From assembly GCA_038251625.1 (NCBI GenBank), contig JBBSBE010000164.1, positions 1-7,593 on the forward strand: 7,593 nucleotides of DNA, in the 5' to 3' direction. Below, one piece after another: positions 1-7,485 of the stretch. Every line of letters starts with the position of its first letter. Positions within the stretch are counted from its first letter, which is position 1. Position numbers and translations under genes: made by a program. This DNA is from JBBQXK01 sp038251625 (GTDB lineage: Bacteria > Pseudomonadota > Alphaproteobacteria > Rhodobacterales > Rhodobacteraceae). The notes below the pieces were generated by a model that saw only the letters and a program-made list of their open reading frames with translations, made no database searches and was not told the DNA's origin.

Positions 1-359
1 CCACCGGCCTCGATGCACATCACGCCGTTGAAGCCCACGGTCACGAAGTCTTCGGGGCGCAGCTCCTCGGCGTGGAAATCCACATCCTTGAGGATGTCGA
101 TCACCGTGGGTTGCAGCTTGCCCGTCAGCGTAAAGGTGCTGTCATGCTTGGGGTCGCATCCGATTTGCAGGACACGCTTGCCCATCATCGAAAACGCGGC
201 AGAGAGGTTCGACGAGGTCGTGCTCTTGCCGATGCCGCCTTTGCCGTAGACCGAAAAGACCTTGGCCCCTTCGATCTTCAGCGCCGAATCCTGATGCACC
301 TGTACCGAGCCCTCGCCATCGAGGCCCCGGAGATCGGGAATTTCATCACGCGGGCTCAT
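1..359 (-). CDS. bchL: BchL, ATP-binding iron-sulfur protein of light-independent protochlorophyllide reductase (3' part cut by window edge)
   Basis: Electron-donor subunit (NifH-like homodimer) of dark-operative protochlorophyllide reductase, EC 1.3.7.7; it passes electrons from a [4Fe-4S] cluster to BchN-BchB with ATP hydrolysis. The first 119 codons are visible, from MSPRDEIPDL to GFNGVMCIEAG, and the frame runs off the left edge. The P-loop is YGKGGIGKSTTSSN at about residues 38-51, followed by the very conserved QIGCDPKHDSTFTLTG at about 65-80. The two cysteines that bind the inter-subunit cluster in this family lie further on and are not in the window. About 32 residues precede the first beta strand; in R. 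sphaeroides BchL the equivalent disordered segment has been reported to be autoinhibitory. The start is the ATG at 359-357, preceded by AAAGGGG seven bases upstream and matching Rhodobacter BchL N-termini. It lies 40 bases after bchH in the same direction, so it is probably in the same operon. Identification is certain; completeness cannot be judged. Confidence 0.97.
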   Translation of the reverse strand, partial: MSPRDEIPDLRGLDGEGSVQVHQDSALKIEGAKVFSVYGKGGIGKSTTSSNLSAAFSMMGKRVLQIGCDPKHDSTFTLTGKLQPTVIDILKDVDFHAEELRPEDFVTVGFNGVMCIEAG

Positions 360-399
360 GAACGGGCCCCTTTCTTGTTCGATTGATGGGATATGCCGG
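360..399 (-). other. bchH-bchL intergenic spacer with bchL ribosome binding site
   Basis: This 40-base gap is the only non-overlapping junction among the five bch genes. The minus strand carries AAAGGGG at 373-367, seven bases before the bchL ATG, which is a good Shine-Dalgarno match and supports that start. I see no stem-loop followed by a T run, so no terminator is called and read-through from bchH into bchL is expected. A short GGGCCC palindrome sits inside it but is too small to call a structure. Confidence 0.7.
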
Positions 400-3300
400 T
401 CATTCCGCCGCAATCCCTTCCAGACGGTCCTCGAGTTCGTCAGCTGCCCCACGCAGCGCCGCAAGCGTCGCGGCATCGGGCTGCCAGTAGTTGCGTTCCG
501 ATGCCTCGATCAGCCGGTTGGTCATCCGGGCGCTGGCTTCGGGGTTCAGTGCGGCCAGACGGCGGCGCATCGCCTCGTCCAGCACGAAAGTTTCGCTGAG
601 GCGCTGATAGACCCACGGGTCCACCGCTTCTGCCGTGGCCGACCAGCCCATCGTGTTGGTCACCTGCGCCTCGATCTGGCGCACGCCTTCGGAGCCGTGG
701 CTCAGAAGCGCCTCGAAGAACTTCGGGTTCAGGCTGCGGGACCGCGTTTCCAGCGCGATCTGGTCGCGCAGGGTGCGCACCTTGCCCGCGCCGCGCGTCT
801 GATCGCCGATGTAGACGGGTGTCTCTGTGCCGCCACGCGCCCGCTTTACCGCGCGTGCGATGCCACCAAGCGTGTCGAAGTAATGGTCAACCGTCGTCAC
901 CCCGAGTTCGACCGATTCCAGGTTCTGGTAGGCCAGATCCACATCCTTCAGCGCGCGGCTGAGAAGGCCGGTGTTCTTGACCGCCTTGCCGGTGCGGCCA
1001 TAGGCAAAGGACTTGCGCGCCTCATAGGCATCGGCGAGTTCATCCTCGGCACCAAAAGCCGAGCTTCCGACAAGCTGGTTTACGTTCGACCCGTAAGCCC
1101 CTTCCGCGTTTGAGAAAACGCGCAAGGCTGCCGTCTCGATATCCACGTCCATCTGCCGCGCATAGGCCAGCGAATGGGCGCGCACGAAGTTCTGCGCTTC
1201 CGGTTCGTCTGCTGTGGCGGCCTTGTATGCGGCTTCGGCCAGCATGCGCGTCTGCAAGGGCAGAAGGTCGCGGAAGATGCCCGAAAGCGTCATCACAACG
1301 TCAATCCGGGGGCGCCCAAGCTCGGCCAGGGAAATAAGGTCTGCGCCACAAAGCCTGCCGTAGTTGTCAAAGCGCGGCGTGGCGCCCATCAGGGCAAGCG
1401 CCTGCGCGATCGGCCCGCCGTCCGACTTGATGTTGTCCGACCCCCAGAGCACCAGCGCCACCGTGCGGGGCAAGGTGGGGTGCGTGGCCAGAAGGCGCGC
1501 AGCCTGTGCAGCCCCATCCTTCAGCGCAAAGGCCGTTGGCATGCGGAAAGGATCGAAGGCGTGGATGTTGCGGCCCGTGGGCAGGATCTCGGGGCTGCGG
1601 ATCAGATCGCCGCCCGGCACGGGGGCAATGAAGCGGCCCGAAAGCGCGCGCATCAGGGCGGGGATTTCTGTTGCCTCCTGCAACTGACGGTCCGCCTTTT
1701 CGGCGGCTTCACCCGTTATACCCATCAGCGCGATCATGTCGGCGCGCTGTGCGTCGCTCATCTGGCGGCCGACGATATGCAGCCCGTCAGGGATCAGAGC
1801 GCCTTCGGTTTCCAGAAGCTTGATCCACAGCGCTTCGGGCGCAATGTCGGCAAGGTCCACGGCTGCTGCTTGATCGGCAATCAGGTTGGCAAGGTCTGCC
1901 CGTTCTTCCGCGTCAGACGGAAGGGCGCGCCAGCGGGTCAAGCTGTCCTTCAGCTCAACCAAGCCCTTGTAAAGCCCTGCAGAGGCCAGCGGCGGGGTGA
2001 GATGGGTGATGGTGATCGCGTTCGACCGGCGCTTGGCCAGCGTCGCCTCGGACGGATTGTTGGCGGCGTAAAGATAGATGTTCGGCACTTCGCCGATCAG
2101 CCGGTCGGGCCAGTCGCGCGCGCCAAGGCCCGCCTGCTTGCCCGGCATGAATTCCAGTGCGCCATGCATCCCGAAATGCAGGATCACATCGGCCGAGAAC
2201 GTGTTGCGGAGCCAGAGGTAGAACTGCGTGAACGCATGGGTCGGCGCAAAGCCGCGCTCGAACAGAAGGCGCATCGGATCGCCCTCGTAGCCGAAGGTCG
2301 GCTGCAGGCCCACGAAGACGTTGCCGAAATGCTGGCCCAGGATATAGACGCTTTGCCCGTCAGACTGGATCTTGCCCGGGGCAGGGCCCCATACCGCCTC
2401 GATCGCCTGCAGCGGTGGCGTGTTGCGCACGATGTGATCGGCGCTGACGCGCTCGGCCACATTGGCGGGCTGGCCAAGATAGCTTGCATTGCCCTTCAGT
2501 ACCGCTGCGCGCAGGTCTTCCACCGTGGCGGGCACGTCGAGCGTATAGCCCTCTGCCTTCATCGCGGTCAGCGTGTTGTGCAGGCTTTCAAAGACGTTGA
2601 GGTAGGCCGCAGTGCCCGCGGCCCCGGCGTTCGGCGGGAAGCCGAAAAGGACGATGCCCACCTTTTTCCCGGCATTGCCCATCCGGCGCAGGCTGGCCAG
2701 ACGAGCCGTCTTTTCCGCAAGCGAGGTGATCCGCTCGTGGCAGGGTGACATCGCCTTGCTTTCGGAGGCCCCCTTGCACAGATGCGAGCAACCCTGGCAG
2801 CCATCAAGCCCGTGGCGACCGGCAAAGACGGTGGGGTTTGTTGCGCCGTCAATCTCGGGCAGGGCCACGAGCATCGTGGTTTCCACCGGGCCGAGCCCCT
2901 GGGGGGCGATTGCCCACTGGCCCAGCGTCTGAAACTCCAGCGGATGCGCGGCGATGTAGGGGACGTCAAGGCCCGTCAGCGCGGCAATGGCGGCGGGGCT
3001 GTCGTTGTAGGCGGGCCCCCCGACCATGGAAAATCCGGTCAGCGATACCAGCGCGTCGATGCGCGTGCCCTTGGCATCGCGGAAATAGGCGTCGATTGCC
3101 GGGCGCCCGTCCAGCCCACCGGCAAAGGCCGGGATGACGGCCATCCCCTTGGCTTCCAGCGCCGCGATGACCGCGTCGTAATGCGCGGCATCGGATGCCA
3201 GCACGTAGGACCGCAGAAGCAAAAGCCCCACAGTGCCGACGGCCCCGTCCGGGCGCGGCAGATCAGCGAGTTTCGTGGTGATCCGGCCATTCAGCGACGG

Positions 3301-3960
3301 ATGATAGAGGCCCACATCGGGGTAATCGACCGGCGCCTTGGACGCAGCGCCCTTCCAGTCCGGCAGGTGCGCATAGCGCCCGACCAGAAAGCGCATCATC
3401 TGTTCGATGTTGTCGTCCGATCCGCCAAGCCAGTACTGCATCGACAGGAACCAGGCGCGCATGTCCTGTGCCTTGCCCGGAATGAAGCGCAGGATTTTCG
3501 GCAGGCGGCGCAGCATGCTCATCTGCTTGGCCCCCGATGAGGCCGAGGGCGGCCCCGATCCACGCAGCTTTTTCAGGAAGGCCATGGCGCCTGACGCGGG
3601 CTTGGACATGTCCAGATCGCCCATCTTCGTCAGCTTCACGATCGCCGGATCGGCGATCACGCCGACAAAGGCGTCCACGCGGTCGCGCGCGGCCTGCAGG
3701 TTGGGTAGGATGGCAGTGATATGTTCTTCGATGAAAAGAAGGTTCGCGACCAGAAGATCGGCGTTGTCCACCGCGTCCCGTGCGCGGGCCAGCGCCTCGG
3801 GGTTTTCGGCCCATTCAGCGGCGGCGTGGATGGAGATCGACAGCCCCGGGAAGTCGCGCTGAAGGCGCGGGCTGATCCGCGCGGCGGGCCCCGCAGCATG
3901 CGCATCCAGCGTCACGATGACGATGCTGTAGGCCGGGCGCAGGTTCGGTTCAGCGCGCAT
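400..3960 (-). CDS. bchH: BchH, porphyrin-binding large subunit of magnesium chelatase
   Basis: Catalytic subunit of Mg-chelatase (EC 6.6.1.1). It binds protoporphyrin IX and inserts Mg2+ with the AAA+ partners BchI and BchD, which are not in this window. The protein has 1186 residues, close to my recollection of about 1190 for Rhodobacter BchH. The N-terminal domain (about 1-180) has YSIVIVTLDAHAAGPAA and LLVANLLFIEEH; the rest is the CobN/Mg-chelatase fold, with HFGMHGALEFMPGKQAG at 595-611, YLYAANNPSEATLAKRR at 629-645 and a conserved C-terminal part including GAYGSNVNQLV at 955-964. A cysteine cluster C388-x2-C391-x3-C395-x11-C407 lies between the two halves and could hold an Fe-S cluster. 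The start chosen is the ATG at 3960-3958 (MRAEPNLRPAYS), preceded by AAAGG six bases upstream. The open frame continues in phase to 4221, but that extension lies wholly inside bchB and does not resemble BchH. The gene overlaps the end of bchB by 11 bases. It ends in TGA, and no frame break is seen. Confidence 0.98.
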   Translation of the reverse strand: MRAEPNLRPAYSIVIVTLDAHAAGPAARISPRLQRDFPGLSISIHAAAEWAENPEALARARDAVDNADLLVANLLFIEEHITAILPNLQAARDRVDAFVGVIADPAIVKLTKMGDLDMSKPASGAMAFLKKLRGSGPPSASSGAKQMSMLRRLPKILRFIPGKAQDMRAWFLSMQYWLGGSDDNIEQMMRFLVGRYAHLPDWKGAASKAPVDYPDVGLYHPSLNGRITTKLADLPRPDGAVGTVGLLLLRSYVLASDAAHYDAVIAALEAKGMAVIPAFAGGLDGRPAIDAYFRDAKGTRIDALVSLTGFSMVGGPAYNDSPAAIAALTGLDVPYIAAHPLEFQTLGQWAIAPQGLGPVETTMLVALPEIDGATNPTVFAGRHGLDGCQGCSHLCKGASESKAMSPCHERITSLAEKTARLASLRRMGNAGKKVGIVLFGFPPNAGAAGTAAYLNVFESLHNTLTAMKAEGYTLDVPATVEDLRAAVLKGNASYLGQPANVAERVSADHIVRNTPPLQAIEAVWGPAPGKIQSDGQSVYILGQHFGNVFVGLQPTFGYEGDPMRLLFERGFAPTHAFTQFYLWLRNTFSADVILHFGMHGALEFMPGKQAGLGARDWPDRLIGEVPNIYLYAANNPSEATLAKRRSNAITITHLTPPLASAGLYKGLVELKDSLTRWRALPSDAEERADLANLIADQAAAVDLADIAPEALWIKLLETEGALIPDGLHIVGRQMSDAQRADMIALMGITGEAAEKADRQLQEATEIPALMRALSGRFIAPVPGGDLIRSPEILPTGRNIHAFDPFRMPTAFALKDGAAQAARLLATHPTLPRTVALVLWGSDNIKSDGGPIAQALALMGATPRFDNYGRLCGADLISLAELGRPRIDVVMTLSGIFRDLLPLQTRMLAEAAYKAATADEPEAQNFVRAHSLAYARQMDVDIETAALRVFSNAEGAYGSNVNQLVGSSAFGAEDELADAYEARKSFAYGRTGKAVKNTGLLSRALKDVDLAYQNLESVELGVTTVDHYFDTLGGIARAVKRARGGTETPVYIGDQTRGAGKVRTLRDQIALETRSRSLNPKFFEALLSHGSEGVRQIEAQVTNTMGWSATAEAVDPWVYQRLSETFVLDEAMRRRLAALNPEASARMTNRLIEASERNYWQPDAATLAALRGAADELEDRLEGIAAE

Positions 3961-5497
3961 AATGGGCCTTTGCTTCGTAAAGCGTATCGATGCTGATCTC
4001 TTGTATGCCCTTTTCGGCGGCGAATTTTTCGGTGTTCCGTTTCGCCTTGCCGCGCACGAAGAAGGGGATCTTGCGCAACTCGCGCTCGGCGTCGGCAAGC
4101 CAGACCAGCACATCCGACCCGGTGTGCGGCGGCATATCGGCCGCAGCTTCCACGCCACCTGGTTCTGCCTGCTCGACCCGCGCGACTGCCTGGCCACCGT
4201 GGTGGGACGGCCCTGCGGCATCGTGAAACTCGAAATCCTCGCGGAACATGGTCAAGAGATGCTCTTCGAGGCCCATGACCAAGGGGTGCACCCATGTGTC
4301 GAAGATCACGTTCGCGCCCTCGAACCCCATCTGGGGGCTGTAGCGGGCCGGGAAATCCTGCACATGGACGGGGGCCGAGATGACGGCACACGGGATCCCG
4401 AGGCGCTTGGCGATGTGGCGCTCCATCTGGGTGCCGAGGATCAGTTCGGGCGACAGTGCGGCGATGGCGGCCTCAACCTCGAGGTAATCGTCGGTGATCA
4501 GCGCCTCGAGCCCGAAATCCTTGGCGAAGGCGCGCAGGGGCCGGGCGAATTCGCGGTTGTAGCAGCCCATCCCGCAGACCTCGAACCCGATCTCGTCGCG
4601 CGCGATGCGGGCCGCTGCCATCACGTGGGTCGCGTCACCGAAAAGGAAGACGCGCTTGCCTGTGAGGTAGGTCGAGTCGACAGAGGCCGACCACCATGGC
4701 TGGCGCAGGCGCGCCTCATCCGTGCGGACGGGCAGCCCTGTCAGGGCCGAGACTTCGGCAAGGAAATCGCGGGTGGCGCCGACACCGATGGGCACGACCT
4801 TGGTGTAGGGCTGGCCAAAGGTCTTTTCGCAGTAGCGCGCGGCGCTTTCGCCAGTTTCGGGATAGAGCAGCACGTTGAAATGCGCGGCCCCCATGCGGGC
4901 GATCTGATACGGTGACGAGCCGAGCGGGGCGCAGACATTCACCGCGATGCCCATGTGGGCCAGCATTTGGGTGATCTCGGCCACGTCGTCGCGATGACGA
5001 AAGCCAAGGCCCGTGGCACCCAGAAGGTTGCAGGTGATCGCCTCGGTGCGGGCCATCGGTTTTGCAAGGTGGCGCACGAGTTGGTGAAACGTCTCATCCG
5101 CGCCGAAGTTTTCCTTGCGGCTGTAGGAGGGCAGTTCCAACGGGATGACCGGCAGGCCAAGGCCCATCGTTTCGGCCAGACCGCCGGGATCGTCCTGGAT
5201 CAGTTCAGCCGTGCAGGACGCGCCCACGATGATCGCCTCGGGGCGAAAGCGGGCCACCGCTTCGGCGCAGGCATCCTTGAAAAGATGCGCGGTGTCGGCG
5301 CCAAGATCGCGCGCCTGGAACGTGGTGTAGGTGACGGGCGGGCGGGCGCCGCGCCGTTCGATCATCGTGAACAGAAGATCGGCATAGGTGTCGCCCTGCG
5401 GCGCATGCAGGATGTAGTGCAGGCCGGTCATCCCCGTTGCCACGCGCATGGCGCCGACATGGGGCGGGCCTTCATACGTCCAGAGCGTGAGTTTCAT
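3950..5497 (-). CDS. bchB: BchB, catalytic subunit B of light-independent protochlorophyllide reductase
   Basis: Together with BchN it forms the NifDK-like heterotetramer that reduces ring D of protochlorophyllide (EC 1.3.7.7) using electrons from BchL. It has 515 residues, starting MKLTLWTYEGPPHVGAMR. Key residues known from the R. capsulatus enzyme fall at the same numbers here: Asp36 (HAPQGD), the unusual aspartate ligand of the BchN-BchB [4Fe-4S] cluster, and Asp274 (SVDSTYL), the proposed proton donor near the substrate. FNVLLYPETGESAARY (207-222) and TKVVPIGVGATRDF (232-245) are family signatures. A variable His/Gly/Ala-rich linker (about 424-460) leads to a C-terminal PCP_red-type domain (about 463-500; WLADAERELRKIPFFVRGKAKRN). 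The start is the ATG at 5497-5495, preceded by TGGAGG at seven bases. The frame stays open upstream to 5629, but that part lies in bchN and is not BchB-like. The start forms an ATGA overlap with the bchN stop, and the end overlaps bchH by 11 bases, so translational coupling is likely. Confidence 0.98.
   Translation of the reverse strand: MKLTLWTYEGPPHVGAMRVATGMTGLHYILHAPQGDTYADLLFTMIERRGARPPVTYTTFQARDLGADTAHLFKDACAEAVARFRPEAIIVGASCTAELIQDDPGGLAETMGLGLPVIPLELPSYSRKENFGADETFHQLVRHLAKPMARTEAITCNLLGATGLGFRHRDDVAEITQMLAHMGIAVNVCAPLGSSPYQIARMGAAHFNVLLYPETGESAARYCEKTFGQPYTKVVPIGVGATRDFLAEVSALTGLPVRTDEARLRQPWWSASVDSTYLTGKRVFLFGDATHVMAAARIARDEIGFEVCGMGCYNREFARPLRAFAKDFGLEALITDDYLEVEAAIAALSPELILGTQMERHIAKRLGIPCAVISAPVHVQDFPARYSPQMGFEGANVIFDTWVHPLVMGLEEHLLTMFREDFEFHDAAGPSHHGGQAVARVEQAEPGGVEAAADMPPHTGSDVLVWLADAERELRKIPFFVRGKAKRNTEKFAAEKGIQEISIDTLYEAKAHYAR
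3967..3971 (-). promoter_or_regulatory. Ribosome binding site deciding the bchH start
   Basis: The minus strand reads AAAGG six bases before the ATG at 3960. It is a modest Shine-Dalgarno inside the last codons of bchB and favours this start over in-frame codons further upstream in the long open frame that reaches 4221. Overlapping translation from bchB may make up for its weakness. Confidence 0.6.
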
Positions 5498-6768
5498 TCC
5501 GCAGCCTCCAGCCGGTTCGGGTGAAGGCGCAGCGCGGAACGGCGGCGCAAGGGCCGTGCAAAGAGGGCGGCAAGGTCGCCCGCCTGTTCGTAGAAATGGA
5601 CCGGCGAGAACACCAGTTCGATCGCCCATTTGGTGCTGAGCCCCTCAGCCTCGAGCGGGTTGGCAAGGCCGAGGCCGCAGACGGTAAGGTCGGGGCGGGC
5701 GGCGCGGGCGCGATCAAGCTGCAAATCGACGTTCTGGCCTTCCGAGATCACCGGGCCTTCTTCCAGAAGCGCGAGATCCGGGCCGTGGATCGCCTGGTGC
5801 AGGAAGGGGGTGCCGACCTCGATGGCCGTCATGCCGCATTCGCGGGTCAGAAAGCGCGCGAGCGGGATTTCAAGCTGGCTGTCAGGGAAGAAGAAGACCG
5901 ACTTGCCCGACAGGGTGGTTGCGGCTGCGGCCACGGCCTTGCGGGCGCGGGCGCGCGGAGCGGCGGTGACAGCCTCGAAAAGAGCCGCGTCCACGCCGAA
6001 TGCATCGGCAATGGCCCTCAGCCAGAGCGTCGTCCCCTCCTCACCAAAGGGGAAAGGGGCGGGCAGGTATTCTGCGCCCCGGCGGATCAGCGCGGCATGC
6101 GTATCGCCAAGGAACGGCTGCGCCAGCACGAAAACCGTCTCTGGCCCCACGCCCGGCGCCTGATCGGCGCGGTGCGGGGGAAGGACGCGCACCGGGCCAA
6201 CCCCAAGGGCGGCCAGAAGCGCCAGCATCTGGTCTTCGACAGCATCGGGAAGGGCGCCGACGACCAGAAGCTCGCGCGCGGTTGCCTTGGGCAGTGCCGG
6301 AACAAGCGCGGCAAGGCAGGCATCCTCGCCTTGGGTAAAGGTCGTCTCGATCCCGGAGCCGGAGTAGTTGTAGCACCGCACGCCCGGATGCGCCTCGTTC
6401 GCGCGTTCGGCGGCGCGGGCGAGATCGAGCTTGATCACTTCGGACGGGCAGGAGCCGACCAGGAAAAGCTGCTTGATGTCGGGGCGCCGCGCCAACAGGC
6501 GGGCCACCTCGCGGTCGAGCTCGGTTTGCGCATCTGCAAGACCCGCCAGATCCTTTTCCTCAAGGATCGCGGTGCCGAATCGCGGTTCCGCGAAGATCAT
6601 CACGCCCGCGGCAGATTGCAGAAGATGCGCACAGGTGCGGCTGCCGACCACAAGGAAAAAGGCATCCTGCATCTTGCGGTGCAGCCAGATGATTCCCGTC
6701 AGGCCGCAGAAGACTTCACGCTGGCCACGCTCGCGCAGGACGGGTGTATCGCGGCAGCCAGAGGTCAT
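5494..6768 (-). CDS. bchN: BchN, catalytic subunit N of light-independent protochlorophyllide reductase
   Basis: Partner of BchB in the protochlorophyllide-reducing component. It supplies three cysteine ligands of the [4Fe-4S] cluster that takes electrons from BchL. It has 424 residues. The ligands are Cys21 (VFCGLTGIIWLHRKMQDAFF), Cys46 (VGSRTCAHLLQ) and Cys107 (LVGSCPSEV), the exact equivalents of Cys26, Cys51 and Cys112 in R. capsulatus with a constant offset of five. Other conserved parts are FAEPRFGTAILEE (59-71), SGSGIETTFTQGEDACLAA (136-154), FPFGEEGTTLWLRAIADAFG (239-258), FPDSQLEIPLARFL (294-307) and TKWAIELVFSPVHFYEQAGDLA (379-400). The start is the ATG at 6768-6766, with GGAGGT seven bases upstream inside the end of bchF; this start ATG overlaps the bchF TGA as ATGA. 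Its own stop overlaps the bchB start in the same way. The protein is intact, and no ligand is missing. Confidence 0.98.
   Translation of the reverse strand: MTSGCRDTPVLRERGQREVFCGLTGIIWLHRKMQDAFFLVVGSRTCAHLLQSAAGVMIFAEPRFGTAILEEKDLAGLADAQTELDREVARLLARRPDIKQLFLVGSCPSEVIKLDLARAAERANEAHPGVRCYNYSGSGIETTFTQGEDACLAALVPALPKATARELLVVGALPDAVEDQMLALLAALGVGPVRVLPPHRADQAPGVGPETVFVLAQPFLGDTHAALIRRGAEYLPAPFPFGEEGTTLWLRAIADAFGVDAALFEAVTAAPRARARKAVAAAATTLSGKSVFFFPDSQLEIPLARFLTRECGMTAIEVGTPFLHQAIHGPDLALLEEGPVISEGQNVDLQLDRARAARPDLTVCGLGLANPLEAEGLSTKWAIELVFSPVHFYEQAGDLAALFARPLRRRSALRLHPNRLEAAE
5505..5510 (-). promoter_or_regulatory. Ribosome binding site deciding the bchB start
   Basis: The minus strand reads TGGAGG seven bases before the ATG at 5497, inside the end of bchN. 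It is a strong Shine-Dalgarno and settles the start against the in-frame open extension to 5629. Confidence 0.75.
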
Positions 6769-7289
6769 GCCGCGACCTCCGATTCGACCGCCCGACCACG
6801 CGGCGTGTCTTTGCGGCTATCAAGGCGCGCGAGGCGCAGTTTCCAGATGAACTGGCCCGCGTTGATCACGTAGGTCACATAGGCCGCAAGCGCGAGGGCC
6901 ATCAGCTCTGCGGGCGAGAGGGCATGGGTGAAAAGTGCCACAAGATAGGCGGTGTGCAGCGTGATCACGGCAAAGCTGAAGACGTCTTCCCAGAAGAACG
7001 CGGGGGCCAGAAGATATTGGCCGAACACCTCTTTCTCCCAGATCGCGCCGGTCACCATGATGGTGTAGAGAAACCCGGTCTTGACGAGGATCGAAGCGGT
7101 GGCGGCGCCATACCCTTCACCCGTCGCAAGGTAGCGCAGCACAAGAGCCAGCGAGACTGCGAACGCCACGAACTGAGCCGGCGCCAGAAGCCCCTGGATA
7201 AGCGTCCAGCGCGAGGCATCCCTGCGTGCGCGCTCTTCCGGTGTGTAGAGAGGCTTGCGCTTCGTCAGTGAGGGGGGGCTGGTCGTCAT
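6765..7289 (-). CDS. bchF: BchF, 3-vinyl bacteriochlorophyllide hydratase
   Basis: Membrane enzyme (EC 4.2.1.165) that adds water to the C3 vinyl group of chlorophyllide a, giving the 3-hydroxyethyl form on the way to the acetyl group of bacteriochlorophyll a. It has 174 residues, the usual size. Sequence typical of Rhodobacter BchF includes PLYTPEERARRDASRWT (13-29), LRYLATGEGYGAATASILVK (51-70), FLYTIMVTGAIWEKEVFGQY (73-92) and AFFWEDVFSFAVITLHTAYL (97-116). Four hydrophobic stretches (about 29-53, 62-82, 100-120 and 127-149) suggest four membrane segments. The start is the ATG at 7289-7287; GGAG lies 11 bases upstream, a slightly long spacing, but no better start in frame is apparent. It is the first gene of the minus-strand operon, and the region upstream carries PpsR-type boxes. 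The stop forms an ATGA overlap with bchN. Confidence 0.97.
   Translation of the reverse strand: MTTSPPSLTKRKPLYTPEERARRDASRWTLIQGLLAPAQFVAFAVSLALVLRYLATGEGYGAATASILVKTGFLYTIMVTGAIWEKEVFGQYLLAPAFFWEDVFSFAVITLHTAYLVALFTHALSPAELMALALAAYVTYVINAGQFIWKLRLARLDSRKDTPRGRAVESEVAA
6775..6780 (-). promoter_or_regulatory. Ribosome binding site of bchN
   Basis: The minus strand reads GGAGGT, ending seven bases... counted to GGAGG, before the ATG at 6768. It lies inside the last codons of bchF and is the strongest Shine-Dalgarno in the window. Confidence 0.75.
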
Positions 7290-7319
7290 GGCAGCGATTG
7301 CTCCGTACTTCTTGGTGCC

Positions 7320-7349
7320 AAGCTATCGCCGGGTTCCCAAAAGTGTCAA
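7320..7349 (-). promoter_or_regulatory. Candidate sigma-70-type promoter of the bchFNBHL operon
   Basis: On the minus strand TTGACA (7349-7344) is followed after 18 bases by TAGCTT (7325-7320), a weak -10 matching TATAAT at three positions. Transcription would begin near 7313-7311, giving a leader of roughly 22-24 bases before the bchF ATG. The -35 lies inside PpsR box 1, the layout expected for repression by polymerase exclusion. The -35 is clear, the -10 is not. Confidence 0.45.
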
Positions 7350-7361
7350 CATAAACTTACA
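7344..7361. promoter_or_regulatory. PpsR/CrtJ operator box 1 (bchF-proximal)
   Basis: TGTCAACATAAACTTACA is an exact TGT-N12-ACA, the palindromic target of the repressor PpsR (CrtJ), which shuts down bch, crt and puc genes in oxygen or light. Its left half (7344-7349) read on the minus strand is TTGACA, a perfect -35 hexamer facing bchF, so bound repressor would block RNA polymerase. The box is 55 bases before the bchF ATG. The motif is seen directly; binding is inferred. Confidence 0.8.
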
Positions 7362-7415
7362 GGCTGCGGCATGACACTTCATCGGTTTCGGGTGGCGGAA
7401 CATCGGCGGCGGCGG

Positions 7416-7433
7416 TGTCAAAATCTCAAAATA
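7416..7433. promoter_or_regulatory. Degenerate PpsR/CrtJ-like box (one mismatch)
   Basis: TGTCAAAATCTCAAAATA fits TGT-N12-ACA except for T instead of C in the last triplet. Its centre is 72 bases from box 1 and 70 from box 2. It could be a weak cooperative site or a chance half-site in an AT-rich stretch. Confidence 0.35.
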
Positions 7434-7485
7434 TCCATAATAAACAAGTGACTGTGCAGTCTGCCGGAGATCGGCGAAAAGCGAG

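Noticed and set aside
1174..2748. 524-codon plus-strand open frame
   Set aside because: It is antisense to bchH, with no recognisable domain and typical shadow composition.
3961..4221. In-frame N-terminal extension of bchH up to 4221
   Set aside because: It lies inside bchB and reads as an out-of-frame translation of it. Known BchH proteins begin close to the ATG at 3960, which has its own ribosome binding site.
3962..4915. 317-codon plus-strand open frame (and a 251-codon one at 358-1113, a 252-codon one at 2782-3540)
   Set aside because: All are antisense to bchB or bchH. No Shine-Dalgarno or family resemblance was seen.
5498..5629. In-frame N-terminal extension of bchB up to 5629
   Set aside because: It overlaps bchN entirely. 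BchB proteins begin MKLTLWTYEGPPHVGAMR, at 5497, behind a strong Shine-Dalgarno.
5521..6873. 450-codon plus-strand open frame
   Set aside because: It lies antisense to bchN, whose protein is unmistakable. The translation is rich in Arg, Gly and Ala with no recognisable domain, as expected for the opposite strand of a GC-rich gene.
7401..7416. GGC/CGG triplet run just before the middle box, considered as a RegA/PrrA site or a short repeat
   Set aside because: The RegA/PrrA motif is too degenerate to call by eye, and a short GGC run is unremarkable in GC-rich DNA.
7436..7442. CATAAT (plus) / TATTAT (minus) as -10 elements
   Set aside because: Neither has a recognisable -35 at 16-18 bases, and the AT-rich surroundings make such hexamers likely by chance.
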